Part shown: positions 18,638 through 26,616 of the stretch, piece after piece
How positions within the stretch are numbered: the first letter of the stretch is position 1
Layout: each line of letters begins with the position of its first letter
Assembly (NCBI RefSeq): GCF_026151345.1
Contig: NZ_JAMQPR010000001.1
Coordinates: 3,544,676-3,608,675 of the forward strand
Origin: Leptospira paudalimensis
GTDB lineage: Bacteria > Spirochaetota > Leptospiria > Leptospirales > Leptospiraceae
Direction of reading: 5' to 3'
Length of the DNA stretch: 64,000 bases
Made by a program: the position numbers and the translations under genes
Notes under the pieces: model-generated
Seen by the model: the letters and a program-made list of their open reading frames with translations, nothing else
Database searches by the model: none
Told to the model about the DNA's origin: nothing

Positions 18638-20284
18638 ATGTTTTTAGAAGCAAAATTGGAATACCCAATCATCCTAGAGAGAGAAATCCAAGAAAACCAT
18701 CTCTTGTTAAGATTTCGAACTCCTGCCAATCCAAAGGTAGAAGATCGAAAACCTCTCGTGATTGGGCTTGCCATTGATAAAAGTTGGTCAATGAAAGGAG
18801 AAAAAATGGAAGCAGTGATTGATGCTTCTTGTGCTCTTGTCAATTGGTTAACGAGACATGATGCTGTTTCCATAGTAGCTTACTCTTCTGATGTTCAACT
18901 GATCCAACCAGTCACTCACCTAACAGAAAAAGTTTCTGTCACTGATAAAATTCGAAACATTCAGGTGGCAACATCTACCAATTTAAGTGGTGGATGGTTA
19001 TCTGCACTTAAGAGTCTTACTCAAACCAAAATTCCCAATGCATACAAACGTGTATTACTATTAACAGATGGAAATCCTACATCAGGACTAAAAGAAAAGG
19101 AAGCTCTTGTAGGTATTGCTAGTGATCATTTAGCAATGGGAATCTCTACCACAACGATTGGTGTGGGGAATGATTTTAACGAAGAAATGTTGGTGGAAAT
19201 AGCAAAGGCAGGTGGGGGTAATTTTCATTACATCGACAATCCAGAAAATGCATCCGATATCTTTTTTGAAGAATTTGGTGACATTGGAGCTTTGTATGCA
19301 CAAGCAATTGATGTAGAACTCCAACTAGCACCAGGTGTTCGTTTGAAACAGGTATTGTCAGAAACAACCCACCAAGTCTTTGAAGAATTTGATGAATTTA
19401 TAGGAGATGCCAAAACCATTTCTCGTCAAAAAATCAATCTACAGTTAGGTGATTTGAGAGCCGATGATCTTCGGAATTTAGTATTACGATTAGAGATTGA
19501 TGATCGTGTTCATAAAACAGATACTCCCTTTTGCGAGGTGAATGTTTCTTATTACAATTTATTGAAACAAAATCATTTAGAGAACGTAAAAGAATCCTAT
19601 TCGTTTGAAAGAGGAAAAACCAGAGGGAAACAAGACCCAGATGTGCTTGTTGAAATTTTAATTGCCAATGCAACTTTAGGTATCAAAGAAATCACAGAGT
19701 TTGTAAAACGAGAACAAATTGAAGATGCCAAAACGATGTTATTTGGCTTAATCCAAGACATCAGAAATAATCTTCATTTTGCACCGAATGCATTGGGTTC
19801 ATTACTCAATAGATTATTAGTATTGGAATCCAAAATGGCAACCAAGTCTGATGATTTACATAAACATTTATTTATGAATTCACAATTTTTATCAAAAGGA
19901 ACTGATAAAATTGATTTAAAAGATGTAGTGGTTCATGACCAAATTTTTGAATACCAGACAATCGGTGATATTGATTTGTATAAATGTCCTGAGATCAAAC
20001 AACTGATGGAACAAAAAATTGCAGAAGGTTTCCGTTATATGATATTTGATTTTTCCAGAACGTCTCACATCGATTCTTCCGCAATCGGTATGGTAATTCA
20101 AATTGTGGGATGGTTACGGAGGAGAGGTGGAGAACTTGTTGTCACAAACATTCGTGACTCAGTGAAAAAAATCTTTGAGATTACGAGGTTGTACAATCAC
20201 ATCCGAGTAGCAGAAAATTTGCCCTCTGCAAAAGAAATTTTACAGAGGATCGTTTATGCGAATGAAGGGGATCAAATCATTTGA
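18638..20284 (+). CDS. vWA-domain protein with C-terminal STAS domain
   Basis: A 548-residue cytoplasmic protein. An N-terminal von Willebrand A domain (about residues 40-215) carries the metal-site motif DKSWSMKG, a conserved Thr in TSTNLSGGW, and LLLTDGNPTSG. A middle region (about residues 215-420) resembles the vWA-associated beta/helical segment. The last ~110 residues form a STAS domain (VHDQIFEYQTIGDIDLYKCPEIKQLM...FDFSRTSHIDSSAIGMVIQI) with a serine pair (DSSA) at the site phosphorylated in anti-anti-sigma factors. vWA modules bind partners through metal; STAS modules are partner-switch proteins. The fusion suggests a signalling scaffold. It is monocistronic and divergent from queE. 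Confidence 0.82.
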   Translation: MFLEAKLEYPIILEREIQENHLLLRFRTPANPKVEDRKPLVIGLAIDKSWSMKGEKMEAVIDASCALVNWLTRHDAVSIVAYSSDVQLIQPVTHLTEKVSVTDKIRNIQVATSTNLSGGWLSALKSLTQTKIPNAYKRVLLLTDGNPTSGLKEKEALVGIASDHLAMGISTTTIGVGNDFNEEMLVEIAKAGGGNFHYIDNPENASDIFFEEFGDIGALYAQAIDVELQLAPGVRLKQVLSETTHQVFEEFDEFIGDAKTISRQKINLQLGDLRADDLRNLVLRLEIDDRVHKTDTPFCEVNVSYYNLLKQNHLENVKESYSFERGKTRGKQDPDVLVEILIANATLGIKEITEFVKREQIEDAKTMLFGLIQDIRNNLHFAPNALGSLLNRLLVLESKMATKSDDLHKHLFMNSQFLSKGTDKIDLKDVVVHDQIFEYQTIGDIDLYKCPEIKQLMEQKIAEGFRYMIFDFSRTSHIDSSAIGMVIQIVGWLRRRGGELVVTNIRDSVKKIFEITRLYNHIRVAENLPSAKEILQRIVYANEGDQII

Positions 20285-20286
20285 AT

Positions 20287-20301
20287 TGGTTAGGCTAACC
20301 A
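20287..20301. terminator. short palindrome between convergent genes
   Basis: TGGTTAG-G-CTAACCA is a perfect 7-bp dyad lying 3 bp after the vWA-STAS stop and overlapping the stop of the opposing PC4-like gene. There is no T tract, so terminator function is uncertain. Confidence 0.35.
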
Positions 20302-20511
20302 GCGTTCGGCTTCCTCAATTGCTTCTTTTAATTCACTGACAAGAGTAGGTGCAATGGCGATCCCTTTCTGGGTTGGTTTTAATTCTCCATTGGGATCTGT
20401 ATACCAAACTCGAATGTTAAAAAAAGTTTGTCCTTTGTATTCGGAAATCTCAACTCGGATGACTTCCCCTCTTCCCTTGTCAATGTCTCGGATGATTCCT
20501 GTTTTTGCCAT
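20290..20511 (-). CDS. PC4/YdbC-type ssDNA-binding protein (transcriptional coactivator p15 family)
   Basis: A 73-residue protein with the PC4 fold signature: beta strands ending in [25 protein letters not shown], then the C-terminal helix [17 protein letters not shown]. Bacterial PC4-like proteins bind single-stranded DNA as dimers and are implicated in replication or transcription. The ATG is 1 nt after the FNR stop, so the two genes are one operon and probably coupled. Confidence 0.82.
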   Translation of the reverse strand: MAKTGIIRDIDKGRGEVIRVEISEYKGQTFFNIRVWYTDPNGELKPTQKGIAIAPTLVSELKEAIEEAERWLA

Positions 20512-20512
20512 G

Positions 20513-21436
20513 TTAGTACGTCTCTACAAATAATTGTTCTTTTTCTTCTAGGTCTTTTTTGAATGCTTCGTAAGTGAGCTCAGTTCCGCATGCAGACATG
20601 ATTTCCTGAATCACTCCCTTCTCCATTCCCTTAGGACCGCCACAAATATAAAACTTACCGTTTCCATTCACAGCATTTTTAATGGCTTCGGCATTTTCTT
20701 TTGCACGGTGGGTGATGTACATCTTTCCACCATCAAAACTGTTTTTTTCTTCGCGGCTGATTGCCGTAACAAAATGAAACCTAGAGTGTTCTTTTGCTTT
20801 TTCCTCAAAATAATCGCGAAGGACAATTTCATCGGAATAAGGTGCTCCGTAAATGAGCCAAAGTTGGCCTTGGAATTGGATTAGTTTTTGGACGAGTAAC
20901 TCTTCCACCATTCCAAAAAAAGGACTGATCCCTGTTCCTGTTGCAAAAAAGAAAATATCACCGTTAAAATCCGTCTGTGGTAAAAGGAATTTTTTCCCTG
21001 CAGGACCAGTCATCGTTATGACGTCTCCAGGTTTTAAGTCACAGATATAATTGGAACAAACCCCTTTATGGACAAGATTTCCGTTTTCATCATATACATT
21101 GTCACGTTTGACGATGAATTCGATATTGTCCTTGGTTTGGCCAAAACTATAGGATGGAGACGCAATGGAATAAAGCCGCACCGTATAACTGGCATCAGCT
21201 AAGCCTTTTGCCTGTTTTTCTGGATCAAGCCCAGGAGGGATGATCCCAGCACTTTGCCCAATCATATACGGGTACACAGAATGGTCGATGGCAACTGTGA
21301 TGCGGTGGACTGCGGCCTCTCCTTCCTTGGATTGGCGTTTTCCTTTGCCGAGTTCGGGAGTCAAACGGGTGTTTGCTAAGACTTGGGCTTGGATGGGATT
21401 GGATTTTTTGAATAAATTAATCTGAGGGGTAAGCAA
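20513..21436 (-). CDS. ferredoxin-NADP+ reductase, plant (plastidic) type
   Basis: A 307-residue FAD enzyme that moves electrons between NADP(H) and ferredoxin or flavodoxin. The FAD-binding motif is [11 protein letters not shown], the phosphate-binding region [14 protein letters not shown], and the NADP site motifs are [14 protein letters not shown] and [14 protein letters not shown]. It ends in an aromatic Tyr (VETY) that stacks on the flavin, as in plastidic-type FNR. Leptospires are known to carry this plant-like class. The start codon is TTG at 21436 with GAGGA upstream. It is first in an operon with the PC4-like gene. Confidence 0.93.
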   Translation of the reverse strand: MLTPQINLFKKSNPIQAQVLANTRLTPELGKGKRQSKEGEAAVHRITVAIDHSVYPYMIGQSAGIIPPGLDPEKQAKGLADASYTVRLYSIASPSYSFGQTKDNIEFIVKRDNVYDENGNLVHKGVCSNYICDLKPGDVITMTGPAGKKFLLPQTDFNGDIFFFATGTGISPFFGMVEELLVQKLIQFQGQLWLIYGAPYSDEIVLRDYFEEKAKEHSRFHFVTAISREEKNSFDGGKMYITHRAKENAEAIKNAVNGNGKFYICGGPKGMEKGVIQEIMSACGTELTYEAFKKDLEEKEQLFVETY

Positions 21437-21623
21437 AGTCGTCCTCGTAACAGGTGGTTTTACGTCAAGTTTGGCAAGGTTGGGGTTCGGGAAAAGGAGA
21501 ACTTGGATCTTTCATTTTTCGTCCGAAGAATTATGTCTCTTCCTTGACTCAAAATTTGGATTTTTTAAACTTTAGTCATTCCGGCTCTCCCGCCGATCCT
21601 TAAACCAAAGGGAAATCATTTGC

Positions 21624-21845
21624 ATGAGATCGACAGAAGTACAAGAAAAGAAGTCCTATCCATTTCCTAACTCCGTCCTTCACCAAAAATTGGAGAGTTT
21701 TACCAATACAATGCTCCAATCTCTGCAAACAGAATCCAAAACCGAAACCACTTGGGCTGTGATTTCTATGACAGGAGAGGTTTTGGTTCGAGGTTCCGAG
21801 CACCCTCATATCGACCAAAGTTCCGATTCCCTATTTACATTTTAA
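21624..21845 (+). CDS. small hypothetical protein
   Basis: A 73-residue protein without signal peptide or known domain, of mixed composition, ending in SSDSLFTF. AAAGGG lies 14 nt before the ATG, a weak ribosome site. It lies 14 bp before the DUF3015 gene, so the two may be co-transcribed. Function is unknown, and its reality rests on position and moderate coding character. Confidence 0.5.
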   Translation: MRSTEVQEKKSYPFPNSVLHQKLESFTNTMLQSLQTESKTETTWAVISMTGEVLVRGSEHPHIDQSSDSLFTF

Positions 21846-21859
21846 ACTAGGAGTTTTTT

Positions 21860-22384
21860 ATGCATCACTTTCGGGGCAGGACATTTTTTTTTCTCCACAT
21901 AACATTTATTAGTTTAATATTATTTTTTAACAATCATCCAATGTATGCAGAATCTTATGGAATGGCGGGATGTGGACTTGGTTCCATGGTTCCTGTTTGG
22001 AAAAATGACATTGGGCAAGTTCTAGCTGCGACAACGAATGTCAGTTTTTCATCTCAAACCTTTGGAATTACTTCAGGCACATCCAATTGTACAACAGATG
22101 GTATTGTGAAACAAGAAATGGCACAGGAAGTATTCATTGCTTATAATGAAAGTGCATTAGAGTTAGATTCAACAAAAGGGAGTGGTGAAAGGATTAGAGC
22201 TATGGCGACTCTTCTTGGTTGTCCAACTCATGCAAATGAATTGGGTAAATTAATGAAAGAAAATCATTCGTATTTATTTAGTAAGACAGATTTGGAAAAT
22301 CAATATCGATCGAAGGAAATTTTAACTCGTCTTAAAACTCAAATTGCATCGCATTCCAATTTAAAATTAGTTTGTATGCACTAG
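21860..22384 (+). CDS. DUF3015 family exported protein
   Basis: A 174-residue protein. A signal peptide (hydrophobic residues 10-24, likely cut after YAE) precedes the DUF3015 signature GMAGCGLGSMV...QVLAATTN...SQTFGITSGTSNC, with two conserved cysteines likely disulfide-bonded. The family is widespread in proteobacteria and spirochaetes and has no assigned function. AGGAG lies 6 nt before the ATG. It ends convergently with the next leftward gene: the two stops share CTAG. Confidence 0.85.
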   Translation: MHHFRGRTFFFLHITFISLILFFNNHPMYAESYGMAGCGLGSMVPVWKNDIGQVLAATTNVSFSSQTFGITSGTSNCTTDGIVKQEMAQEVFIAYNESALELDSTKGSGERIRAMATLLGCPTHANELGKLMKENHSYLFSKTDLENQYRSKEILTRLKTQIASHSNLKLVCMH

Positions 22385-23025
22385 TCACGTATCACTCGGG
22401 AAATTTCCGAATTATAACGATACGCAGCATCTGATTGGCTTAAAAATCCATAAGCACCTAATTCAAATAAAAAAGAAGCTGTGATTCCGTAACCTCCATC
22501 TGGAACAGAGTCACATCCTTTTTTACCGGCAGGGTGGATTTTCCAATCGCGAGTATTCAGATAAGGAAAATCATCAGGGCAAACTACATGGCTATAATTT
22601 TTACCATCTGCATGCCTTGCTTCATGTAATAAAACAAGTACTCGATCCAATCGATTGAGACTAAAAAACCCCCTCCCTAAAAGAATTTCTCCGTCTTGGT
22701 ACATGGCTACATAATCCCCAGTGGAACCAAATGTATATTTTTTGCTGCGTGATTGGATCCAACGGGAAAGTTTTTTGCCCGAAAAAGGAAATTTAAAAAA
22801 CGATTCGAACTGACTGTGTCGGTTGTAAGTGGTTTTATCGATTTTGATTCGTTTGGGTTCTAATGTTTCTAAATAGGCAAACGTTTCTTTTAGAATTTTG
22901 TTCTGTTTTGCATTTAACTTCGATTCATCGGAAAATAAAGGTTTGATCGAGAAAATAAATAGAAAAATGCCTAAGGGTAAAAGGAAAAGCGAACTGAATT
23001 TAGAATGTAGCTTGGAGTCCGCCAT
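22381..23025 (-). CDS. exported HExxH (zincin-like) protein, last gene of the haem operon
   Basis: About 214 residues from ATG 23025, which has AAGG 7 nt upstream; the open frame extends to 23079. A signal anchor (residues 11-28) precedes a domain with [15 protein letters not shown], a zinc-protease-like HExxH helix, and four cysteines. No family is recognised. It overlaps the end of the TonB receptor gene by 26 bp and is therefore probably translated with it. Its link to haem uptake is inferred from position only. Confidence 0.65.
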   Translation of the reverse strand: MADSKLHSKFSSLFLLPLGIFLFIFSIKPLFSDESKLNAKQNKILKETFAYLETLEPKRIKIDKTTYNRHSQFESFFKFPFSGKKLSRWIQSRSKKYTFGSTGDYVAMYQDGEILLGRGFFSLNRLDRVLVLLHEARHADGKNYSHVVCPDDFPYLNTRDWKIHPAGKKGCDSVPDGGYGITASFLFELGAYGFLSQSDAAYRYNSEISRVIRD

Positions 23026-25174
23026 AGTAAAACCTTGGACGAATAGGATTGTAAGTAAGCTCGTATTGGTCCAAAACATTGTCTACTCCGAAAAATAGCG
23101 ACATCCTCCCTTCAAAAAATTTTTTCTCCATTCGTACGTTCAGAAGAGTGAACGCTTTTCCATACACCACTTTGTTGTTATCTTCAACACTTTTTGTTTG
23201 TTGGTCAATGAGAGCTGTACTTGTCCCTGCCGTAAAATCGTTTGTTGTACTATAAAACGGACGTTTATCAAGCCGTTTGGCACGTAGAGCGAATTCCCAA
23301 CCACCTGGAGCATTCACAAAAAAATTCATAGTACCTTGGTGGAGAGCTCGGCCTTCTAAAGGCCTATCCGTTGTTAGGTCCCTTGTATCAGTTTGGTTAT
23401 ATCCAAGTTCTAATGCAAAATACTTTAAAAAACGAACACGTGAGCCTGCTTCCACACCTCTTGTATATGCACGTTGTACGTTCTTAAGTTGGAAGGTGGC
23501 AAATTCACTTGTACGAGTTCCAAAACTATATTGGATTAGGTCGGTGATATCATTTCGAAACACACTGAGAGAGAGTGTCCAAAATTTGTATGGAGTGTAT
23601 TCGATATCCGCATTCACTGTGGTTGATTTTTCAGGTCGGAGTTTGTCATTTCCTTCGACGGTATAACCAACACCAGGGTTTTCAAAACGTAAGTACAATT
23701 CACGAAAGGAAGGTGGTCGAAATCCTTTTCCATAACTGGCTCGAAATACAAGATTACTTGTGATATCTACTTTTGTTGCAATTTTAGGAGTGGTTTGGCC
23801 ACCAAATTGCGAATCCACATCATGTCTCACTCCAGGAACCAACCGCCAAACAAAACCTTGGCGCCAAACTACCCATTCATCTTGGATAAAAGCAGCACGT
23901 CTTGTTCGGTATGCATTCCTTCGTTCCAGTCGATCTGTTTGTAATTCTTCGGAAAACGATTCAAAACCAGCTGTGATCATATGATCTTTGTGAACTTCAT
24001 GATCAATTTGTGCGACACCTTGCGAAGAAAATTCATTGGTTATTTCTTTTACATCGAGCTCATTTGAATTTCGTTGGTCCAATTTGTAATGGTTTTCCCA
24101 ACGAGAAAAATTACCTCGCAGTGAAACCATATTTCTTTTTCCATATGTGTATTCAAGAGCGCCTAATGCTAGGAAGTCGTTTGTCATATTGGTACGGTCA
24201 AACACACCACCAGTAGCACGAGAATCTACACCAGCTTGGTTACGATTTAAATAATTTATTCCAGTTTTTACTTTGAATTGCCCATCCGGATTAAATGTCA
24301 TGTTCCCACCGAGACTATTGTCTTGGAAAGAGTTTCCAGTGGTTGCAGGAGTTCTTGGATCTAAGTCGTATGCTGCGGATTGATTGAACCCACCAAAAAA
24401 ATTAGTCGCTACAAAATCATTTTTGAAACCAACATCGGCAATCATGTTCTTTTCGCCTTGGGATCCAAAATTCATTTGTCGGCCATTTCCATAAGAAGTA
24501 CGGAATTGGTAATGTTCTGGTTTTTCTGCTTGTTTGGTGATTATATTGATCACACCCCCAATGGCATCGGCACCGTATAAAGAAGAAGAACTACCCTTTA
24601 CAATTTCAATCCGTTCGATATTTTGCACTTTAAATCGAGTCAAATCGATTGTGTTGTTGAGTCGCCCTGCAACCCGTTGTCCATCCACTAAAAATAATAC
24701 ATACTTCGAATCAAGGCCCAACATTTGAACTTGTGATCCGCCGAAAAATGGAGTTACATTGATTCCAAGTTGGGTATCTAACACCTCACCTAGGTTACGC
24801 GCACCTGTTTGTTCAATTCGTTTGCGGGAAATTACTTCTGTGGCAACAGCAGAGTCTTTGAGCCGACGTTCTCCACGGGAACCAGTGACAACAATTCCGT
24901 TTTTATTATCTAACTCTTTAAATCGATCCTCTTCTGTGTTATCTTCTGGTTTTGTTTCAAAAGTTCCTGTTTGAGTTTTTTCCTGCCCCTGTTCTTGTCC
25001 TGGGTTGGATTTTGGTTCTACGGGAGGATTCGGTTGTGGATTTGGTGCTGTAGTTTCTGTGTTAGGTGTAGGTTTTGTTGTTTTTCCATTTGTGCGAGTT
25101 TGTGCATGGAGTTCCCCTAAAAAGAGTAAAAACAAACATATTATTGGGAATAAGAATTGTAAATTTGTTATCAT
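23000..25174 (-). CDS. TonB-dependent outer-membrane receptor, probable haem receptor (HmuR-like)
   Basis: A receptor of ~724 residues. After a signal peptide (cut near LHA) comes a Pro/Gln/Thr-rich stretch of ~60 residues, then the TonB box/plug region ([25 protein letters not shown]...[17 protein letters not shown]...[13 protein letters not shown]...[29 protein letters not shown]) and a 22-strand barrel ending YYGGLQATF. The plug is intact. Because it sits directly after an HmuY gene, haem is the likely ligand. The ATG at 25174 overlaps the HmuY stop (TAATG). Confidence 0.9.
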   Translation of the reverse strand: MITNLQFLFPIICLFLLFLGELHAQTRTNGKTTKPTPNTETTAPNPQPNPPVEPKSNPGQEQGQEKTQTGTFETKPEDNTEEDRFKELDNKNGIVVTGSRGERRLKDSAVATEVISRKRIEQTGARNLGEVLDTQLGINVTPFFGGSQVQMLGLDSKYVLFLVDGQRVAGRLNNTIDLTRFKVQNIERIEIVKGSSSSLYGADAIGGVINIITKQAEKPEHYQFRTSYGNGRQMNFGSQGEKNMIADVGFKNDFVATNFFGGFNQSAAYDLDPRTPATTGNSFQDNSLGGNMTFNPDGQFKVKTGINYLNRNQAGVDSRATGGVFDRTNMTNDFLALGALEYTYGKRNMVSLRGNFSRWENHYKLDQRNSNELDVKEITNEFSSQGVAQIDHEVHKDHMITAGFESFSEELQTDRLERRNAYRTRRAAFIQDEWVVWRQGFVWRLVPGVRHDVDSQFGGQTTPKIATKVDITSNLVFRASYGKGFRPPSFRELYLRFENPGVGYTVEGNDKLRPEKSTTVNADIEYTPYKFWTLSLSVFRNDITDLIQYSFGTRTSEFATFQLKNVQRAYTRGVEAGSRVRFLKYFALELGYNQTDTRDLTTDRPLEGRALHQGTMNFFVNAPGGWEFALRAKRLDKRPFYSTTNDFTAGTSTALIDQQTKSVEDNNKVVYGKAFTLLNVRMEKKFFEGRMSLFFGVDNVLDQYELTYNPIRPRFYYGGLQATF

Positions 25175-25830
25175 TAAGGAAGTTTTTTCCAACGGATGGT
25201 AGGATACCCAGAAGTTCCTGCATCACTATAATAATTTTCAATATGTACGGCGTAAATTGCCGCTCCTGTACCAGAACGGATCAGAAAGATATCAGTTTTT
25301 GGCGATAAAAAACCAATCGTATAATTATACCATTCAGTCACGAGTGGATTGCCTATGTAAACTGCACCGGCTCCACCAATCCCTTGTGTCGTTGTGGAGA
25401 TGTCTGTTGTGAAATTTGTACAACCTTGAGAAGTGGCAGAAGTGGAACTAGCGATTCCAAAATCAGTTGTATTACTTTTACATCCACCACCTAGTCCAAA
25501 CCGATTTGTGTCGCCTGAATTTGTAGCCACCTTATAACGATTAAATGCAATATCCCATGTGAGTTTGTCTTTGTCTGAAAAAGGAATTTGTTTATTCGCT
25601 TCAAATTGGAAATAAATATAAAAATCTAAATTGGTTGCGTTAAACCTTGTTGTATAACTCCCATCCCCATTGGAACGGGAAAAAACAATTTTATCCAATG
25701 CATTGGGATTCCCAGCATTCACAATGCTCGTGATTAAATTATTCACAAGCAAATCTTGGTCTGTCAAGGCAGCCTTCTGCCTTGCGCATGACGCAAATAG
25801 AATTAGAATCCCAAAAACAATGTACTTCAA
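25174..25830 (-). CDS. hmuY: HmuY-family haem-binding lipoprotein
   Basis: A 218-residue lipoprotein (lipobox LFASC, Cys about residue 15). The HmuY fold signature is visible: a tandem pattern of short strands, [26 protein letters not shown], and the late [17 protein letters not shown] segment. In Porphyromonas HmuY strips haem from host proteins and passes it to the TonB receptor HmuR; two His or Met residues bind the iron. One candidate ligand is the His in YAVHIENYY. It is followed by the TonB receptor with overlapping stop/start. Confidence 0.8.
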   Translation of the reverse strand: MKYIVFGILILFASCARQKAALTDQDLLVNNLITSIVNAGNPNALDKIVFSRSNGDGSYTTRFNATNLDFYIYFQFEANKQIPFSDKDKLTWDIAFNRYKVATNSGDTNRFGLGGGCKSNTTDFGIASSTSATSQGCTNFTTDISTTTQGIGGAGAVYIGNPLVTEWYNYTIGFLSPKTDIFLIRSGTGAAIYAVHIENYYSDAGTSGYPTIRWKKLP

Positions 25831-25835
25831 AGTGT

Positions 25836-26378
25836 TTATAGGTTAGTTACAGTATAGGATAAATTTGCAGTTTGTCCTCTGGAAGGAATTGCATAGATGA
25901 ATATGTAATAATCTCCCGCAGTATTAAACGTGATCGTACCTGAGTTACTCAATAGATAAGAATTGGTAAATTCAGTAGAAGAGGAGATACTAGTCGTAAA
26001 ACCTGATGTCGTTGAAGTCGTTAAAGGACAAGAGGATGATTGGTATACGATTAGGAAGGCACTTCCACCTGAAAATGCGACTGCAGTTGTGTTTTTCGCA
26101 GTGAGTTTTAAAGCTGCGTTTTTATGCGCTACAACTGGTACAGTTCCAGTTTGAGAAATTGTCCCAGACCCATTTGCAGTAATGGATGTCGTAAATGTGT
26201 TGATACTTGCTCTTGGAGGGGCATTGACTGTACAGTCTCCTGCTGAGCTAAAGATCGCAGCAAGTGCCGCAACAGTCACTGTATCTTGGTTATCTTCTTT
26301 TTTTTCACACTGGAAGGTGAGTCCACCTAAGAGAGCCAGTAGAAGTAATGTTTTAAACTTTGTAGCTAAGAAATTCAT
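25836..26378 (-). CDS. lipoprotein, first gene of the haem-uptake operon
   Basis: About 180 residues from ATG 26378, with GAGG 5 nt upstream (the frame is open to 26435). Signal peptide and lipobox LTFQC, then a short acidic linker. The rest is Thr/Ser-rich beta domain (FTTSITANGSGTISQTG...), resembling a small jelly-roll or PPC-like domain that ends GDYYIFIYAIPSRGQTANLSYTV. I do not recognise a family with certainty. It lies 5 bp before hmuY and is probably part of the surface haem-capture machinery. Confidence 0.65.
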   Translation of the reverse strand: MNFLATKFKTLLLLALLGGLTFQCEKKEDNQDTVTVAALAAIFSSAGDCTVNAPPRASINTFTTSITANGSGTISQTGTVPVVAHKNAALKLTAKNTTAVAFSGGSAFLIVYQSSSCPLTTSTTSGFTTSISSSTEFTNSYLLSNSGTITFNTAGDYYIFIYAIPSRGQTANLSYTVTNL

Positions 26379-26414
26379 GAGAACCTCGGTCTTTTTTATC
26401 CAAACTTCCGTACT

Positions 26415-26433
26415 GTTATTGAGAATCAATTTC
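26415..26433 (-). promoter_or_regulatory. Fur-box-like operator upstream of the haem operon
   Basis: Read leftward, GAAATTGATTCTCAATAAC matches the classical 19-bp Fur consensus at 14 of 19 positions, and it contains the dyad ATTGA-GAA-TCAAT. A TATAAA element (26441-26436) would put transcription start inside it. Fur control of haem uptake is well known in other bacteria. Confidence 0.5.
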
Positions 26434-26551
26434 ATTTTATAGGGAATGATCTTTTTTTCGAACCATGACAGTACTGTGACAGAAAGAGTCTATTTTCCTT
26501 ATGATTGGTCATACAATACTCATACATAAAGGATCGATGACTCTCATGTCG

Positions 26552-26563
26552 CATACGCGTATG
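26552..26563. promoter_or_regulatory. 12-bp palindrome upstream of the GGDEF/EAL gene
   Basis: CATACGCGTATG is a perfect palindrome in the divergent space between the haem operon and the diguanylate cyclase gene, 54 bp before the latter. A second perfect dyad, ACAGTACTGT, lies at 26468-26477. These are possible operators; the binding factor is unknown. Confidence 0.35.
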
Positions 26564-26616
26564 GTTAAAAAAATCTATTGTAAGGAAAAGGATTTTTCGT
26601 CTACTATGCCTAGGTC

